Origin: Eretmocerus hayati | Lineage: Eukaryota; Arthropoda; Insecta; Hymenoptera; Aphelinidae | NCBI GenBank assembly: GCA_029851415.1 | Contig: CM056743.1 | Coordinates: 11,896,727-11,960,726 of the forward strand | DNA: 64,000 bases | Direction of reading: 5' to 3' | Shown: positions 46,481 through 57,558 of the stretch, piece after piece | Layout of the letters: the number at the start of each line of letters is the position of its first letter | Position numbering within the stretch: position 1 is the first letter of the stretch | Made by a program: the position numbers and the translations under genes | Notes under the pieces: generated by a model | What the model was told of the DNA's origin: nothing | Databases searched by the model: none | What the model saw: the letters and a program-made list of their open reading frames with translations, nothing else

Positions 46481-49400
46481 TCAGTTGAATAATTTTATGC
46501 AAATTCCACACGATATAGATTCACGTGATTGTGGGAAAGGAATCTTCCCTGTATAAATATTTGAAAATCTAACTCGTGTCATCATTTCTGATCTATCAGC
46601 CAAAACTGGGTACTCTTGTTGCACTTTCAGGATTTCCTTCTTAGTTGCAGGGCGCCAACCTTCTAGACATTGACAGAATCCGTGCGTGAGAGCGTCACAT
46701 TCCTCTTCGGACCAGTATTCCCTCTTGGATGCACCTGAAAAGTAACATTATACATTAAAAATCATTTCAAAAATTCAGACAATTGAGCTGAATCATGCCA
46801 GACACAGTATCAACACTTTGTCTGATATCCTACAGAGGAGTGAAATCTAGCTTAGGATGTGAATTCATATAAAATTTCTGCATCATATTACTCCAGATTA
46901 TTACGCGCCACATGTAAACTCTATTGTTGTGGGCAGCAATGCTTGTACTGTTTGTCAAATACATATATTGCTTCACTCATATTGCTTCACTACCTTGTGC
47001 AAAGAAATCAGTTAGATACATCAAGCTCTTCCTCAAAACTTTGAATCAATTCAGTAATCACAGCTTCATAACCAGTGATTGAAATATCGATTATCAATCA
47101 AGATTTGAGGATTCTTGATAAAATGCAGTTTTAGAATACACATTTGACTCGTCATAACATGGATTTCTTACACTAAACGGGCTATCCATCTTTCCAGATA
47201 AGGATGTAACTGAAAAATGGTGATCTCACTGATAAGAGGTGGTTATTGATACAGATTTATGGCTATTTTGGCCCAGCTTATCGTTCGTGCTTAAGGTAGT
47301 ACTAGCGGTACTCGAATTAACTATCAGAAAATCACGAAATTTGGCACACAGGTAGATTAGTGTCTCAGACAGAGACAGCTGGAATTTTGGGGCCTTTAGG
47401 AGCCGGGGAGAAAAATTCTGGGCAATTTCGCAAAAGCCGATTAACACGGCGTCTTATGGGAGATGATCGATACACTCATTTCTAACTACCAGATTTTCAC
47501 AGGAGTGAGCACACAGGTGTAAGGCTGCACGAAAAATGCATAGAAACAAACAGATCAACGATTAGGAGCCTATAAAGAGAAATCATAGCCAATATGTCAC
47601 TACTTTCGGCGGTTTCGTGGTTAGGTTGTCGTCTGCTGTGTGCATTACTATACCTATATAGGGGGGCGGAAACGAGTCAAGCGAGGATCTAACCTACATT
47701 TGGACTCATCAGTACCGCTAGTACTACCTTAAGGATGAAATAAGATGGAGTAGAATATTGATAGATCACATGTGATCGAACAGTGAGGGAAATGATGGGA
47801 AAGGATACTATTAATGGGAGGAATTGTGAATCATAATCGGGATGCAAGGCATTGAGATACATTTGCCCTGCTAAACATAAAGTTCGATAGTTCCAAGAAT
47901 AGTTCTATTGGGCAAGATGAATCATACAAAGTATGTAGATGGTTATGAATATCTTAAACACTCTTCCAATTGAAGATGCATCTTTGATAATACCCAAATT
48001 GCAGTCGTGATACCCACTTGGTTATACAATTAAATTACTCTGAGAACAGAAGTATTCAAGTCGTACATGATGAATATTTCAACAAGAGTTGATGAGGACC
48101 CAGGAAGGATTATTAACCGTCTTGGATAATGTATTGCAGACTGTTTTGTTGAACGTAAAGAAAATATGAAAAGTTGTGATTTTAGAACATTGAAAATTCT
48201 GATTATGACATTTCCTTTTGTCTTGACCATGGAATCTTAGGAAATTGAAAAACACAAGGATATGAGAAAGCTCAGAAGCCTTCTTGTAACAGAACCCCAT
48301 GATTTAACTCCACGATGCACAGCAACAGACAGCGAATCATCTAGTGATCAAAAAACATAATGCTATTAACATATGTGTTTAATATTTACCAGATATGCAC
48401 TTCTCTTGCCCAACCAGTAGTCCCTCTTGAGATGATGATTTCTGGATAATTTCCTTTGCTGTTTGTATCATTCTTGCTTACACCTGAAAAGTAGTATCAC
48501 AGTCTATAACAAATATCTCATTCTGTGGAATCAATCTGATTATCAAATTTAAAGATGGTAATTAAAATGAACAGAACCCATTATGATGAGAGAACTGGAA
48601 CAAAAGTTTTGATTTCAAGGACGGGAATGAATATAAATCAGAATTCTGCCAATTTGAAAGTCGAAATACTTTGTGTAAAGAGCTCATCTTGTTGATTCTT
48701 TATACTCGATTACAACCAATTAATCGAGAACACAAGAAGAGAACACTGGATGTTCTCAATTGTTCCAGGAGGATCATGCCAATTTTTCACTTGAAGTAGA
48801 ATGGAAGAGAAATATTGGTGTGGTCTTATTCAACAAAATAGATTTGATTCATTCACTGACAAATTATTTAATCGATGAGCCTATAAACCTCTCCAGATCA
48901 AGTGCGTTGAGGGAAGAGGGGCCTTTGACAGAATTAATTCTAATCAGAATTAAAAAAATGTTGGTGTGAGCTCAACAGGAAATTGATCCAAGAAATATGT
49001 TCAAAAGGAGAGCAAAGACTGATGGAGGAGGAAATCTAAAAACATTGTCATGAATAGAAAGCAATGAGATAGATCACAATCCAATTTTTGCATTTTAGGG
49101 AAATTGAAATCACTGATAATATTTGAGCAAGTTAAATTTATGAAAGGTACATTTACAGTCATGGATATTCAACCTTTTCGTTGAAGTTCAAACTCGACTA
49201 TGACAATAAACAAATCACTAAGGGAATACCTAGTGATTGATGATGAATCTTGACATTATGAACGATATTAGTAATCACAACACAGGAGTAATTTCATTTG
49301 AACAGAGATGTTACAAACTTTCCGCAGTTATCACTGAACTTGAGAAGGTGCAACAGTATCAAGAATGAACGAATTGAGTATACTCGACCAAAAAGATCAC

Positions 49401-49722
49401 ATGCTTTGATATTCTGTCCAAATCTACAGACATGATGAGATTGAATATACGTATGGTATTTACCTGATACATATCCTCTCTGTGGGTCCTCTTTTCCATG
49501 TTGAAGGGTGGTTTTTCCACTGAAATTTCCACTCTTGCTCCTTGTATCGTACACTCTTGTGAATTTCAGACTCTTATTTTGGCTCGCGAATGAGGATGAT
49601 CTCCGCTTCCTTATCTTTCTCTTTCTTGACGACGGTGATGTACCAACAATTTTCAATCGTTGACTCTCCAGCTCATTGATTTCTTCTTTGATTGATTCTA
49701 TATCGAGCAAGTACTTGCGTAC
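46481..49722 (-). CDS. SANT-domain protein gene, two supported exons (3' part)
   Basis: Exon 49722-49464 (acceptor TTTTGCAG, donor TATCAG|GTAAAT) encodes a heptad-like helix (DIESIKEEINELESQRLKIV), a basic nuclear-localisation-like patch (SRKRKIRKRRSSS) and a Ser/Lys-rich stretch; it ends in phase 1. Exon 46734-46481 (acceptor CTTTTCAG) starts in the matching phase and encodes a SANT-like fold, REYWSEEECDALTHGF then QEYPVLADRSEMMTRVRFSN, ending at TGA. This fold is clearly related to the last exon of the recombinase pseudogene at 14.1-14.3 kb. An exon-like piece at 48483-48390 has good splice sites but would break the frame; it may be alternative or a decayed duplicate (it shares AAGAGGGACTACTGGT with the SANT exon). 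Upstream exons are not identified; the Myb/SANT-like exons at 52.7-53.4 kb lie on the same strand but may be separated by the inversion. Function: probable DNA binding. Confidence 0.6.
47291..47732. mobile_element. MITE with TTAA duplication and perfect 18-bp inverted ends
   Basis: GGTAGTACTAGCGGTACT (47295-47312) and its exact complement (47711-47728) enclose 434 bp; both sides are flanked by TTAA. TTAA targets are used by piggyBac- and Kolobok-type elements; the superfamily is undecided because the element codes for nothing. It sits in the intron of the SANT-domain gene. Confidence 0.9.
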
Positions 49723-49739
49723 CTGCAAAACACACAAAA

Positions 49740-51055
49740 AAAGTCGTTATAAGCAATGGATCATATTACATCATACGAAATACGGGCTTGCGCATGCGCG
49801 AAGAAAGGTGATATATTTGCGCTTGCGCGAATAGAAGGATAGCTAATCATACTCTGATGACAACAGTGACTTGGAAGTTTGAATTAGTGGTCTTTGCAAG
49901 CGATAACATGTTGTGAATCGGTTTTACTCGGTATTTATCATCGATAGCATTGAAATCGGACGTTGTCTTGAGGAATTTCTGCTATTATAATTATATGCTC
50001 GAACACTGAAGGCATAGTACGTGATAATTAGATAAGCTCATCTGCTACAAGTACCACTTTTGGTCCTCTACATCCTGTGCATGATTGTTCGACGTGAAAC
50101 AGAAATTCATATTACACGTGTGAAAAATTTGATAACGAAACCTTCAGATGAATTCATATAGAACTGAAAATGCCGAGCAAGACTCGGTTATCCTACATGA
50201 AGGTTTTGATTATGGTTTGACGACTCCTCTGAACTAATTGGAAGAAACTAAGGTCATCAACGAGTGACGATTGGAAGAGAATTTCAAACTGATGCAAAGG
50301 TGCCCCTATGCTAACAGCAGGCCGGGATAGGCAACCGGAGAAAAAACTGGCCCTGAGGTGGTATCCGGTGCGGATTGGGCTATTGATTAGATTGCTATTT
50401 AAAGGCATGATCAAAGAAATCGTGTCCTGGTGCCTCATCTCGACACCAATTTTTGGTGATCCCTATTATTTTTGTGAGTCGACAAAAATCTGTAATTCTC
50501 TCAATTATTTGACCACGACTCATAAATCATCTTTCTCATAGGAAATGCCCATCTAAAACATTCGATTCCGTGATCATGTATGATTATGAAGAAATGAGCT
50601 CCAAAACTCTCAAGCAAAATGATTGAGCAGATCAAGACACACCGAAAAAAAGCTTGCTTGGAAATCGTTGAGAAAGATATAAGTAAATCATATCGATAAT
50701 ATTTTCATTCTTGCAATATACCGTTAATGATGTAGCCTATAATGAGCCGATCAACGGTTTGGGTTGTGATGACCGGAGATGTGACTAACATGCTGATAGC
50801 TTCTTTCAAAACTTGGTTATAAGATATTCAATTATCAGCACCAAGAGTCCTGAATTGATTTATTTGATGTCTTAAGTCTCTTTATTGTGAAAAATCAGTC
50901 AAATTAGTCGGACAATATATCTAATGATGTTATTTATTCGTACTATTTTGTTCGATTCTTTGAGTTTTATAAAATTTTTTGATTGTCTGTGCGCAAATGA
51001 GTCATTTGCACACTGTTTGTCGCTTTTCGTTTGCTCACAAAAGATCAGAATAGTA
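49740..51055. other. Stretch without a recognised gene
   Basis: No coding signal was recognised. GTGCGCAAATGAGTCATTTGCAC near 50989 is a small hairpin of the same word family as the 31-kb region. Confidence 0.4.
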
Positions 51056-51185
51056 TTTTAAGCAACAAGGGCGCAAAGAGATTTTACGCACGAGTTCCCG
51101 AAATGAGTGCGTAAAAAGTTCACTTTTACGCACGAAAATTTCGGGAACGAGGGCGTAAAATTGCGCCCAAGTTGCTTACGATTCT
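51056..51185. repeat. Palindromic hairpin related to the one at 31.0 kb
   Basis: AAGCAACAAGGGCGCAAA at the left pairs with the complement of TTGCGCCCAAGTTGCTT at the right. Inner stems TTTTACGCAC / GTGCGTAAAA and TTCCCGAAAT / ATTTCGGGAA make a long nested fold. It is followed by TTCTTTTTGATATATCTGT, the same tail as the 31-kb hairpins, then a GC-rich segment (about 51240-51295) with a GGGGCGAAGCCCCCGCC stem. Confidence 0.8.
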
Positions 51186-51710
51186 TTTTGATATATCTGT
51201 ACGGAAAGTTGGTGTCCGGTCTATGCCACCGAAGTTGGTGGAGGGCGTGAAGGGCGCAGGAGCGGGGTCCAGGGGCGAAGCCCCCGCCGGGGGGTGTAAT
51301 AAAATTCTGAAAAGTGGATCTAAAAAAGGTGTTTCGAATCAGTTTCATCAAAAAAATATATTCAGAATATTGTCATTCTGCTGCAAAAAAGTGAAACCTA
51401 TTGGATATTTTCAGTAAGACTGGATTTGGAGTGGAAAAAGTCGGAAAACAAGTGAAATGTCGAGATAACATATCAAATATTTGTTCCAAATTTTCTGAAT
51501 TGTAATAAAGAGTAGTAGTGAAATTGAATACATCATCACATGAAGCAGTTGATTGCCTTTAATCCTTCTAGCGTTGTGAATATGGAACTGTTTTCATTAC
51601 AACATATGAAGCAGAGATTGGTGGAAATATATTGTACATAGTTGATTGGGACAGTCAGTTACTCAAGTCTTACGAAATTGGAAATATCAAGAATTTATTG
51701 AAGAGTATAC

Positions 51711-52671
51711 TGTGGCGTCCCAGACGACGCAACAGTTGAAATAATATTTCTCAACGTGGAGAGATATTATTTCGACTTGATCAGCAGAGAATGTATAAGC
51801 AGGTCAAGATGCAATCAGCAAAATTGCCGTAGTCCAAATTTCATGTGTTACAAGTGTAACACCCGAGTTACACACGTCTTATGAATGGTGTAACACATGT
51901 GTTACAAGTGTTACAGTTTCAAAAGTGAGTCAAATTCAAAATCAATTTTAAAGAGGACAGTTTCGAAATTACTTCAAGTCATCAAAATTAGCTCGTGTCC
52001 ACAAGTATAAATTCAAACATCAAAATTAATTCTTCGATTAGTCACTGACTCGATTCAGTTAGTAAAGCTTTGTGAGTCTTTGAGACACGTACCGTTTTGC
52101 CCAAGTGTGCCTAGAAAACACACGACAAAGCAAAGTTCGAAAAAGTGCGGACCAATAAGTCAGATTAATTCCGTCGAAAAGTAGACCGACGATACCCGTC
52201 TCAGCTGTTCAAGGGCCAGCTCCGAATTTGCTCTTCGTCGAAAAGTAGGCCGACGATACCCGCCTCAGCTGCATAAGGGCCAGCTACGAATTCGCCCTGC
52301 TTATACGTTCCTGCCTTGAAGAATCATCATCCCTTCAAGTAGACTTGTAAGTGCGCCTAGGTTAAGCTATTCAAATTATATTTAGATGTTAAGTCTTTAT
52401 TTCGGACCAAGATTTTATAACTTGATTTGAATAAAATAGAATCTATCACTTCTATAATTCTATCTCATTCTTTTCTAGAAGCCATAAGATAACTGGATTT
52501 TTATATCTATTTGAAATCAGATAAATTATTTTATTCTTTCAAGTATCCAGTATTATGAGACATTCCAAATCCAAACGCACTTCAATCATTCTTTTAAAAT
52601 TACAACTTTGATGAACCAATACTTCTCAATTTGAAACCAGAGACCAGCAATATATATATATATATATATAT
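51711..52671 (+). repeat. 5' 940 bp of the LTR, inverted, ending at (TA)n
   Basis: 51711-52650 is the reverse complement of 34194-35133 at exactly the same length; I found one substitution by eye. It starts at the true LTR start, TGTGGCGTCC, preceded by GTATAC whose last four bases (ATAC) are the complement of the GTAT flanking the other end of the retrotransposon. It stops at (TA)n (52650-52671), where the 120-bp piece at 40.9 kb also stops. Confidence 0.9.
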
Positions 52672-53404
52672 CAAGGTGGACTCTGCTAATACATCACTTG
52701 GTCCTGCATTCTCATTATCAATCTGGGAAACTTCGTTTTCTTGATTCGCTGAAAACAAAGTATCATCGTAATCCATTGTAGCTACAAATGAGTTTGTTAA
52801 AATAAATCGTCGGAACTGTTGAAGAAGATCAAACCTATCACAATCACTATACAGTGAAACACTTACCTTTTGAGGTAACATTTGTTGAATCCGACAGAGC
52901 TCGTAACTTGGATGGGCTAGCTGATAGGGTGTCTTCAGAATCAAGGACTCTCTTTCGATGACTGAGGTCATATTGATTCTCCTGATTTTGCTGCTGATGT
53001 TGAACTTGTACAAGCTTTTTTGCCCTGTTATCATTTGGCGTATAATCATATGATTCTCTTTGAGGCGAGTATTTACTGAATTATCGGCATGACTGTAGTT
53101 TGAAACCATGACTGCGAGTGATGTTGATCTTGTATGTCTTGAAAATGAGAGCTGATTTGTATTGATCATAATTCATGGACATACCTCTCTCCAGTCTTGG
53201 AAGGTTCTGGAGGGGCCCATTTTATGAAATTGTGCCTCCAGACTTTTATATGATTGTGAATCGCTGAAAGTTTCTGCAAAAGTTGGATACTGTCTCATGA
53301 ATCTGGTCATGGAAATTTTTTGTCGTTTTACAACAACCGTTTTCTTCTTGAGAGATGTGATACCGAGCTGATTACCCGTAGAAGAACTCGAATGAGAGAA
53401 ATAA
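52672..53404 (-). CDS. Myb/SANT-like (MADF-type) protein gene, three exons, cut at the (TA)n/LTR junction
   Basis: Exon 53404-53185 (donor AGAGAG|GTATGT) encodes a serine-rich start, a basic stretch (LKKKTVVVKRQK) and a Myb/SANT-like helix set: SMTRFMRQYPTFAETF, SYKSLEAQFHKMGPSRTFQDWRE, comparable with the gene at 0.8-1.7 kb. A glutamine-rich segment (KKLVQVQHQQQNQENQYDLS, then SEDTLSASPSKLRALS) ends at 52867 with a strong donor, AAAAG|GTAAGT; its start near 53080-53090 is unclear and the frame there is not continuous with the first exon. The last exon starts at 52748 (acceptor TTTTCAG), joins in phase and reads NQENEVSQIDNENAGPSDV until it runs into (TA)n at 52671. The 3' part is therefore missing or displaced. 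Likely a DNA-binding partner of a transposon, or host-derived. Confidence 0.6.
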
Positions 53405-53576
53405 CTGTGTTACTGCATTCATTTCATAGTGATCTCGGAGCTTGCATCGCTGCCAAATAGTTCAACTCACCTGTTACAAGTCAGCATTTTCACAGGGGGA
53501 GCCTCGATTACCGCACTGAGTTGTTTTCGCTCCTCACCAGTCCAGTCCCAGAATAGTCGACTCGAACCTTAGAAAT

Positions 53577-53855
53577 ATTACAGATAGAAGACGGAAGCGC
53601 AGGCTCTACGTTTCTTCGCGAAAGAGAGAGAGAAAAGAGGAGGAGTCCACTTTCTTTCTCTCTCGAACCTGCGCGGCGCATTGCGCAGTACATTATCCCC
53701 TCTTCGGCGCACCTATGTGTCTTGGTGTCGACTGCGCAATGCACCGGGCAGCTGCGAGAGAGAAAGAAAGAGGATTTCTTGTTTTCTCTCTCTCATTCGC
53801 AAAGAAAATTCCACTTACAGAGAGGCCCACCTCTTCCCTCCTCTATCTGTAACTC
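53577..53855. repeat. Palindromic element, about 280 bp
   Basis: TTACAGATAGAAG at the left end is matched by the complement of CTCTATCTGTAA at the right. The arms of about 110 bp pair along their length (GAAAGAGAGAGAGAAAA, TTTCTTTCTCTCTCG, GCATTGCGCAGT), with the centre near 53715. It may be a MITE; the CT/GA-rich parts contribute much of the match. No target duplication was clear. Confidence 0.7.
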
Positions 53856-54600
53856 GATTTGATGAGAAGTAGGAAAAAGTGTACGTAGTGGTGTAGCTAA
53901 TCAGGCCTGGCCTTTGTGTGATTGTACAGCTGATTTATTAATAACATACAATATGGTGCGCTTGGCTGCAGATTCGAGTTTACGTCTTATGTCGCACACC
54001 GATCGAGTTCCTAGATGACAACCTCATTAGTTGAGAAGGTTGGATAGACAATGGGGAATTTGCGAAGCTGATTAGTGCTTTGCAAGCAGCCTTGGTGAAA
54101 ACCCGTCTTCAAAACGTCGACTAGCCGTGCGTGAGCTGAGCATCCGATTTTTGGCTCGTAAAGTGATGGATTATTATGTTTGGAATATCACAAATCGAAG
54201 TGCGTAGCTACATGTGGGGGGTTTTTGACTCCACAGATGCGTGGTGGTGAAGTCAGAGATTGGCTGTCTACAGAGAACGTAGAAGACATTTCGACCCTTC
54301 ATCAAGCACTTTAAGATGTGACATGGCAAATGAATTTACGGGTCACACTTATTTATTTAATCAGGACTCTTAACCTAAATTGCAGGTCTCGCGCGCAAAA
54401 TTCGGCAAACGCGACTCTAGATTCTAACTGGAACTCGGCTTTACTGCATCACTCGTTCTCTTCTTACCTTATTCTCCTGAAAAGTCGAAAGAAGGGAGAG
54501 GGGACGCTCACACTCGAAATAATTCAATCGCAGTTTATAATAAGAAAATAATCTCGACACTATATTCTGTACACGCTACTTCTACGTGGTCGATACAAAG
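53856..54600. other. Stretch without a recognised gene
   Basis: Short ORFs only; nothing recognised. Confidence 0.35.
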
Positions 54601-56560
54601 ATCTACATATGGCAATCCCGACAAATAGTACTCCAGAAGATTCAATAATTATTATCAAAAGGGTCTCTTTCTCATTAAAATGTCTCTCAAAATTCCCTGT
54701 AAATCACAATGGAAAAGAAAACACTACACTATCTCGGCACACAGTCTCGGCAAGGATTGGGACTCCAAGTTCGAACGAGCACGCTGCTCCGAAGCACTCA
54801 CAAAATGGCTGCTCCGCGGCAATTCCCCATGCCACGCTCACGACTCGAGGCAAGATGTCTATCTGCCCACGCACGAATTTCACCCACCTAATTTGGGTGA
54901 TCACGACACGCCCGCGACTGCTGGGGTGTGCTGGAGTCTCGGCAGGTTGTCAGGGTGCACTCCAGCACCGTCAGCCTCCCCAGGAGTCCGGTTCGGCAAA
55001 GCCCGACGATGGCTAACACGCTCGCACGAGGCTCTCGAGGGACGCGCGAAAAAATTCACCAATTGTTAAGAGAAGAATCAAGACCACTCACCGCTATGAT
55101 GCGACATCCTGGCAATCCTGGCAATAACTCCTTGACTTCCTTCAATTTTTTGTTATATCCGACCCTTGACGTCGAGTGAGCAACCCTGGACTCCTGGGGG
55201 GCTCACGGCAAAAACTTTGGAGCAAGAGGCGAGAACGCAAGAACGTGTGGTCACTCTCGAGGCAATTCAACAAGTGGCACAATGGCCGGCTTCCTGCCGG
55301 CAAAGCTCTTCTTCTTCCTCCATAAATGAGGCTCTCTGATTGGTCGGCAGCAATAATTTTGATTGGCTCTCAAAATCCGCGAAAAGCCAACATCGCCCTC
55401 TGGTGTCTGGAGTGCGGCAAATTATGAACTATGCGTTCGAGCGCAAGGCAGCAAATCGGCAGCAAGATACAGAATTCACGGCAGAAATCTGCTTGGCTGT
55501 GGGTACGGCACTGTTTTCTGGCCTCCACCAGTTGCCTATTCTATCTCACTCGCACCCACGGCAAGCATCTGTAAGCGTGGAGGCTCTGCGCAACTCGCTA
55601 TTGCCTCCACTCTTCGTACTTTCACGCTATGCAATCAGGCACACGAGTATACATATACCTATATATACTCGTCACGGCAACGCTATACCTATATACGCTC
55701 ATCACGGCAACGCTATACCTATATGGGCAGTCATCACGGCAATAATATTCACTTGCAGTCTGCCTAGGCAATCTCCTACATGTCCACACACATACATAAT
55801 GGCCTCTGTGTGTCGCCTGCATACCATTTTCCACCCAGCGGTGGATTTCCGGGTATCATCAGGGCTCCCGGGTCGGGAAAATGCGGTATAACCTACCCTG
55901 AGGTAGGTATACCCGTTGGCAGCGCCCTCACGCCGGCAGCAGTAGCACGGCAGTGTGTCGTCTGCGCGAGCCCGCGTGCACGTCGTCATCATCGTCGTCG
56001 TTGTTCTCGGGGTCACCCGGGTGTCTCAGTGTTGTCGTGCGTGCTTGTCCGGGCGTGGGTAACACCCCTAGGTGTGTGCGCGATCGTGCGGGTGTCGGCA
56101 GTGAACTGGTGCATCTCAGGTGCATGCAACAAGCGTTGCATGCACCAATAACCTCGCATCAGCTGTGCAACGCGGCATACGGGGCTATTTGTATATGGGG
56201 CAGCTGCCCGGATGGCAAATAGCCCTGTGGTGACTCCCCCGGGTGCACGGCATCGTTGGCAGGGCTCCTGCATCATCTCGTCGTCATCGTCTCCGCGGCA
56301 TCACCCTGGCACACCCGGGTCGGCAGCTGTGTTGTGGTTTTGCGGGGCATGCGGGTGTGGAGAGTACCTCGGGATGGGGTACTTAGGATCGCGTGCATAG
56401 CTGTTGGGGGTGGGCTTTGGATGCATCACGGGGTCCGCGGGCACCGGCTGTTACCATTTTCCACCCCAAACACAGCATTTCAGTGCAAAAGTGCAGAATT
56501 CCGCGTGTCAATTCGGTCTGCCCTCGCTCACCCGGGGGCGAGGGCCTCGGCATGTTTTCC
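54601..56560 (+). other. GGCA(A)-rich region of unknown nature
   Basis: The plus strand is strikingly enriched in CGGCA and GGCAA words. By eye, about 25 fall between 54610 and 55750, several times the number expected for this composition, and far fewer on the opposite strand. Overlapping ORFs at 54609-55016, 54680-55069, 55340-55891 and 55780-56151 show no domain. The region is GC-richer than the average of the window and leads into the duplicated segment at 56.6 kb, so it may be the body of a second copy of that element. Confidence 0.4.
55654..55743. repeat. Tandem repeat, 30-bp unit, three units
   Basis: Units start at 55654, 55684 and 55714; each contains TATACCTATAT and TCACGGCAA. It lies within the GGCA-rich region. 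Confidence 0.9.
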
Positions 56561-56582
56561 GCACCCGTCGTGAGTGTAACAC

Positions 56583-56961
56583 GGGCCCCGGGCCCCTCCT
56601 GTGGTGCCGCGGGGTATGTGTGTGACGGGGTGGGTCCGACAAGGGCAAAACAGCATCGTTTTGTCCAGGTATCCCGCCCTGGGCTTCATCAGCTGGTATT
56701 GTTGTGGAGAATACCACCAGCCTCCTATAGGCTGGTGGTATTCTCCACAAGATGGTGGTTGCGGCCAACATAGGTGTAGGCCGGGTTGCCTGCCCCCAGG
56801 CATAACCGCATCAACTCGGGTACACGGCATCGTCGTCGCCTCGAGCAGCAGCACCTCAAAAACAAGACGTATACGGGTTTTCAGAGGCTGCTGGCTCGAG
56901 GCACGACGAGAGAGATTTGCTTATTTTTCTCCTAAACGGCTGTGACGGTTTTACCGTCACA
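56583..56961. repeat. Duplicated GC-rich segment, copy 1
   Basis: Direct copy of 58238-58609. It ends in the hairpin TGTGACGGT-TTT-ACCGTCACA (56941-56961). It has an extra 20 bp relative to copy 2 at about 56738-56757, which turns the local sequence into a 21-bp perfect inverted repeat (56702-56722 with 56730-56750). The sequence beyond the shared 5' limit (56583) differs between copies. Confidence 0.9.
56702..56750. repeat. Perfect 21-bp inverted repeat, 7-nt loop
   Basis: Arms hold GTGGAGAATACCACCAGCC and its complement around the loop TCCTATA. In copy 2 (about 58360-58392) only the inner half is palindromic. Confidence 0.9.
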
Positions 56962-57096
56962 TTACCCCCGGTTTAGGGGGGGGGGTCCTCCGGAAGGGAG
57001 TGGCCTTGATCAAAACTTAGGTGGCGCATCCTCGCCTAGAGGTGAGCTCTCTCGCCGTAGCCTCGACCCGGCACTTCGTAAATCAAATATCATGAA

Positions 57097-57097
<1 letters not shown>

Positions 57098-57128
<31 letters not shown>
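57098..57128. repeat. (TA)n microsatellite
   Basis: Uninterrupted TA run. Confidence 0.95.
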
Positions 57129-57131
<3 letters not shown>

Positions 57132-57558
57132 GATTCATCATAGGGGAATCACCCATCCACTCTCTCACACAATCACGCCGAAGGGACATAATTCTACGGG
57201 GTCCTACATCGCAAGGAACTAGATAATACGTCTACTAGGGAGGGAGAAAGGCCCCACCTGGGCCCTAAGGACATGGACAATCTTCTACATTCGTTCGCTG
57301 AAAAAGGGAAAAATCAGATAAAATAAAAACCATTAGCATCTTACTGTCCGGCAAAGCGTCGTCCCGCTTAGGGTGATGGACTTCTTCACGGCATCATGGC
57401 TGGCTCCGGCAATCTATTTTCTTCGCCCTGACAAGGGCGCCCCGGCATGGCACGGCTGCTAACCGCCGGCCCTCGACTGGCAGGTCACGACCTGTGGTGG
57501 GCCCTGTGCCCTCCTGTTAGCAGGAGGGCCGAGGTGACAGGACCAGGACCATTCGAGC

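Noticed and set aside
48390..48483. A middle exon of the SANT-domain gene
   Set aside because: Splice sites look good but its length (94 bp) would shift the frame of the SANT exon; kept only as a possible alternative or decayed exon.
52672..53404. Joining the Myb/SANT-like exons here with those at 49.7-46.5 kb into a single gene
   Set aside because: Same strand now, but if 41.0-52.7 kb is inverted they were on opposite strands; no transcript evidence to decide.
54609..56773. Several overlapping ORFs of 80-190 codons on both strands
   Set aside because: GC-rich sequence with few stops; no domain, no consistent frame, and the 30-bp repeat runs through one of them.
56942..57226. ORF through the (TA)n tract
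   Set aside because: Contains the translation of the microsatellite (IYIYIY) and no other signal.
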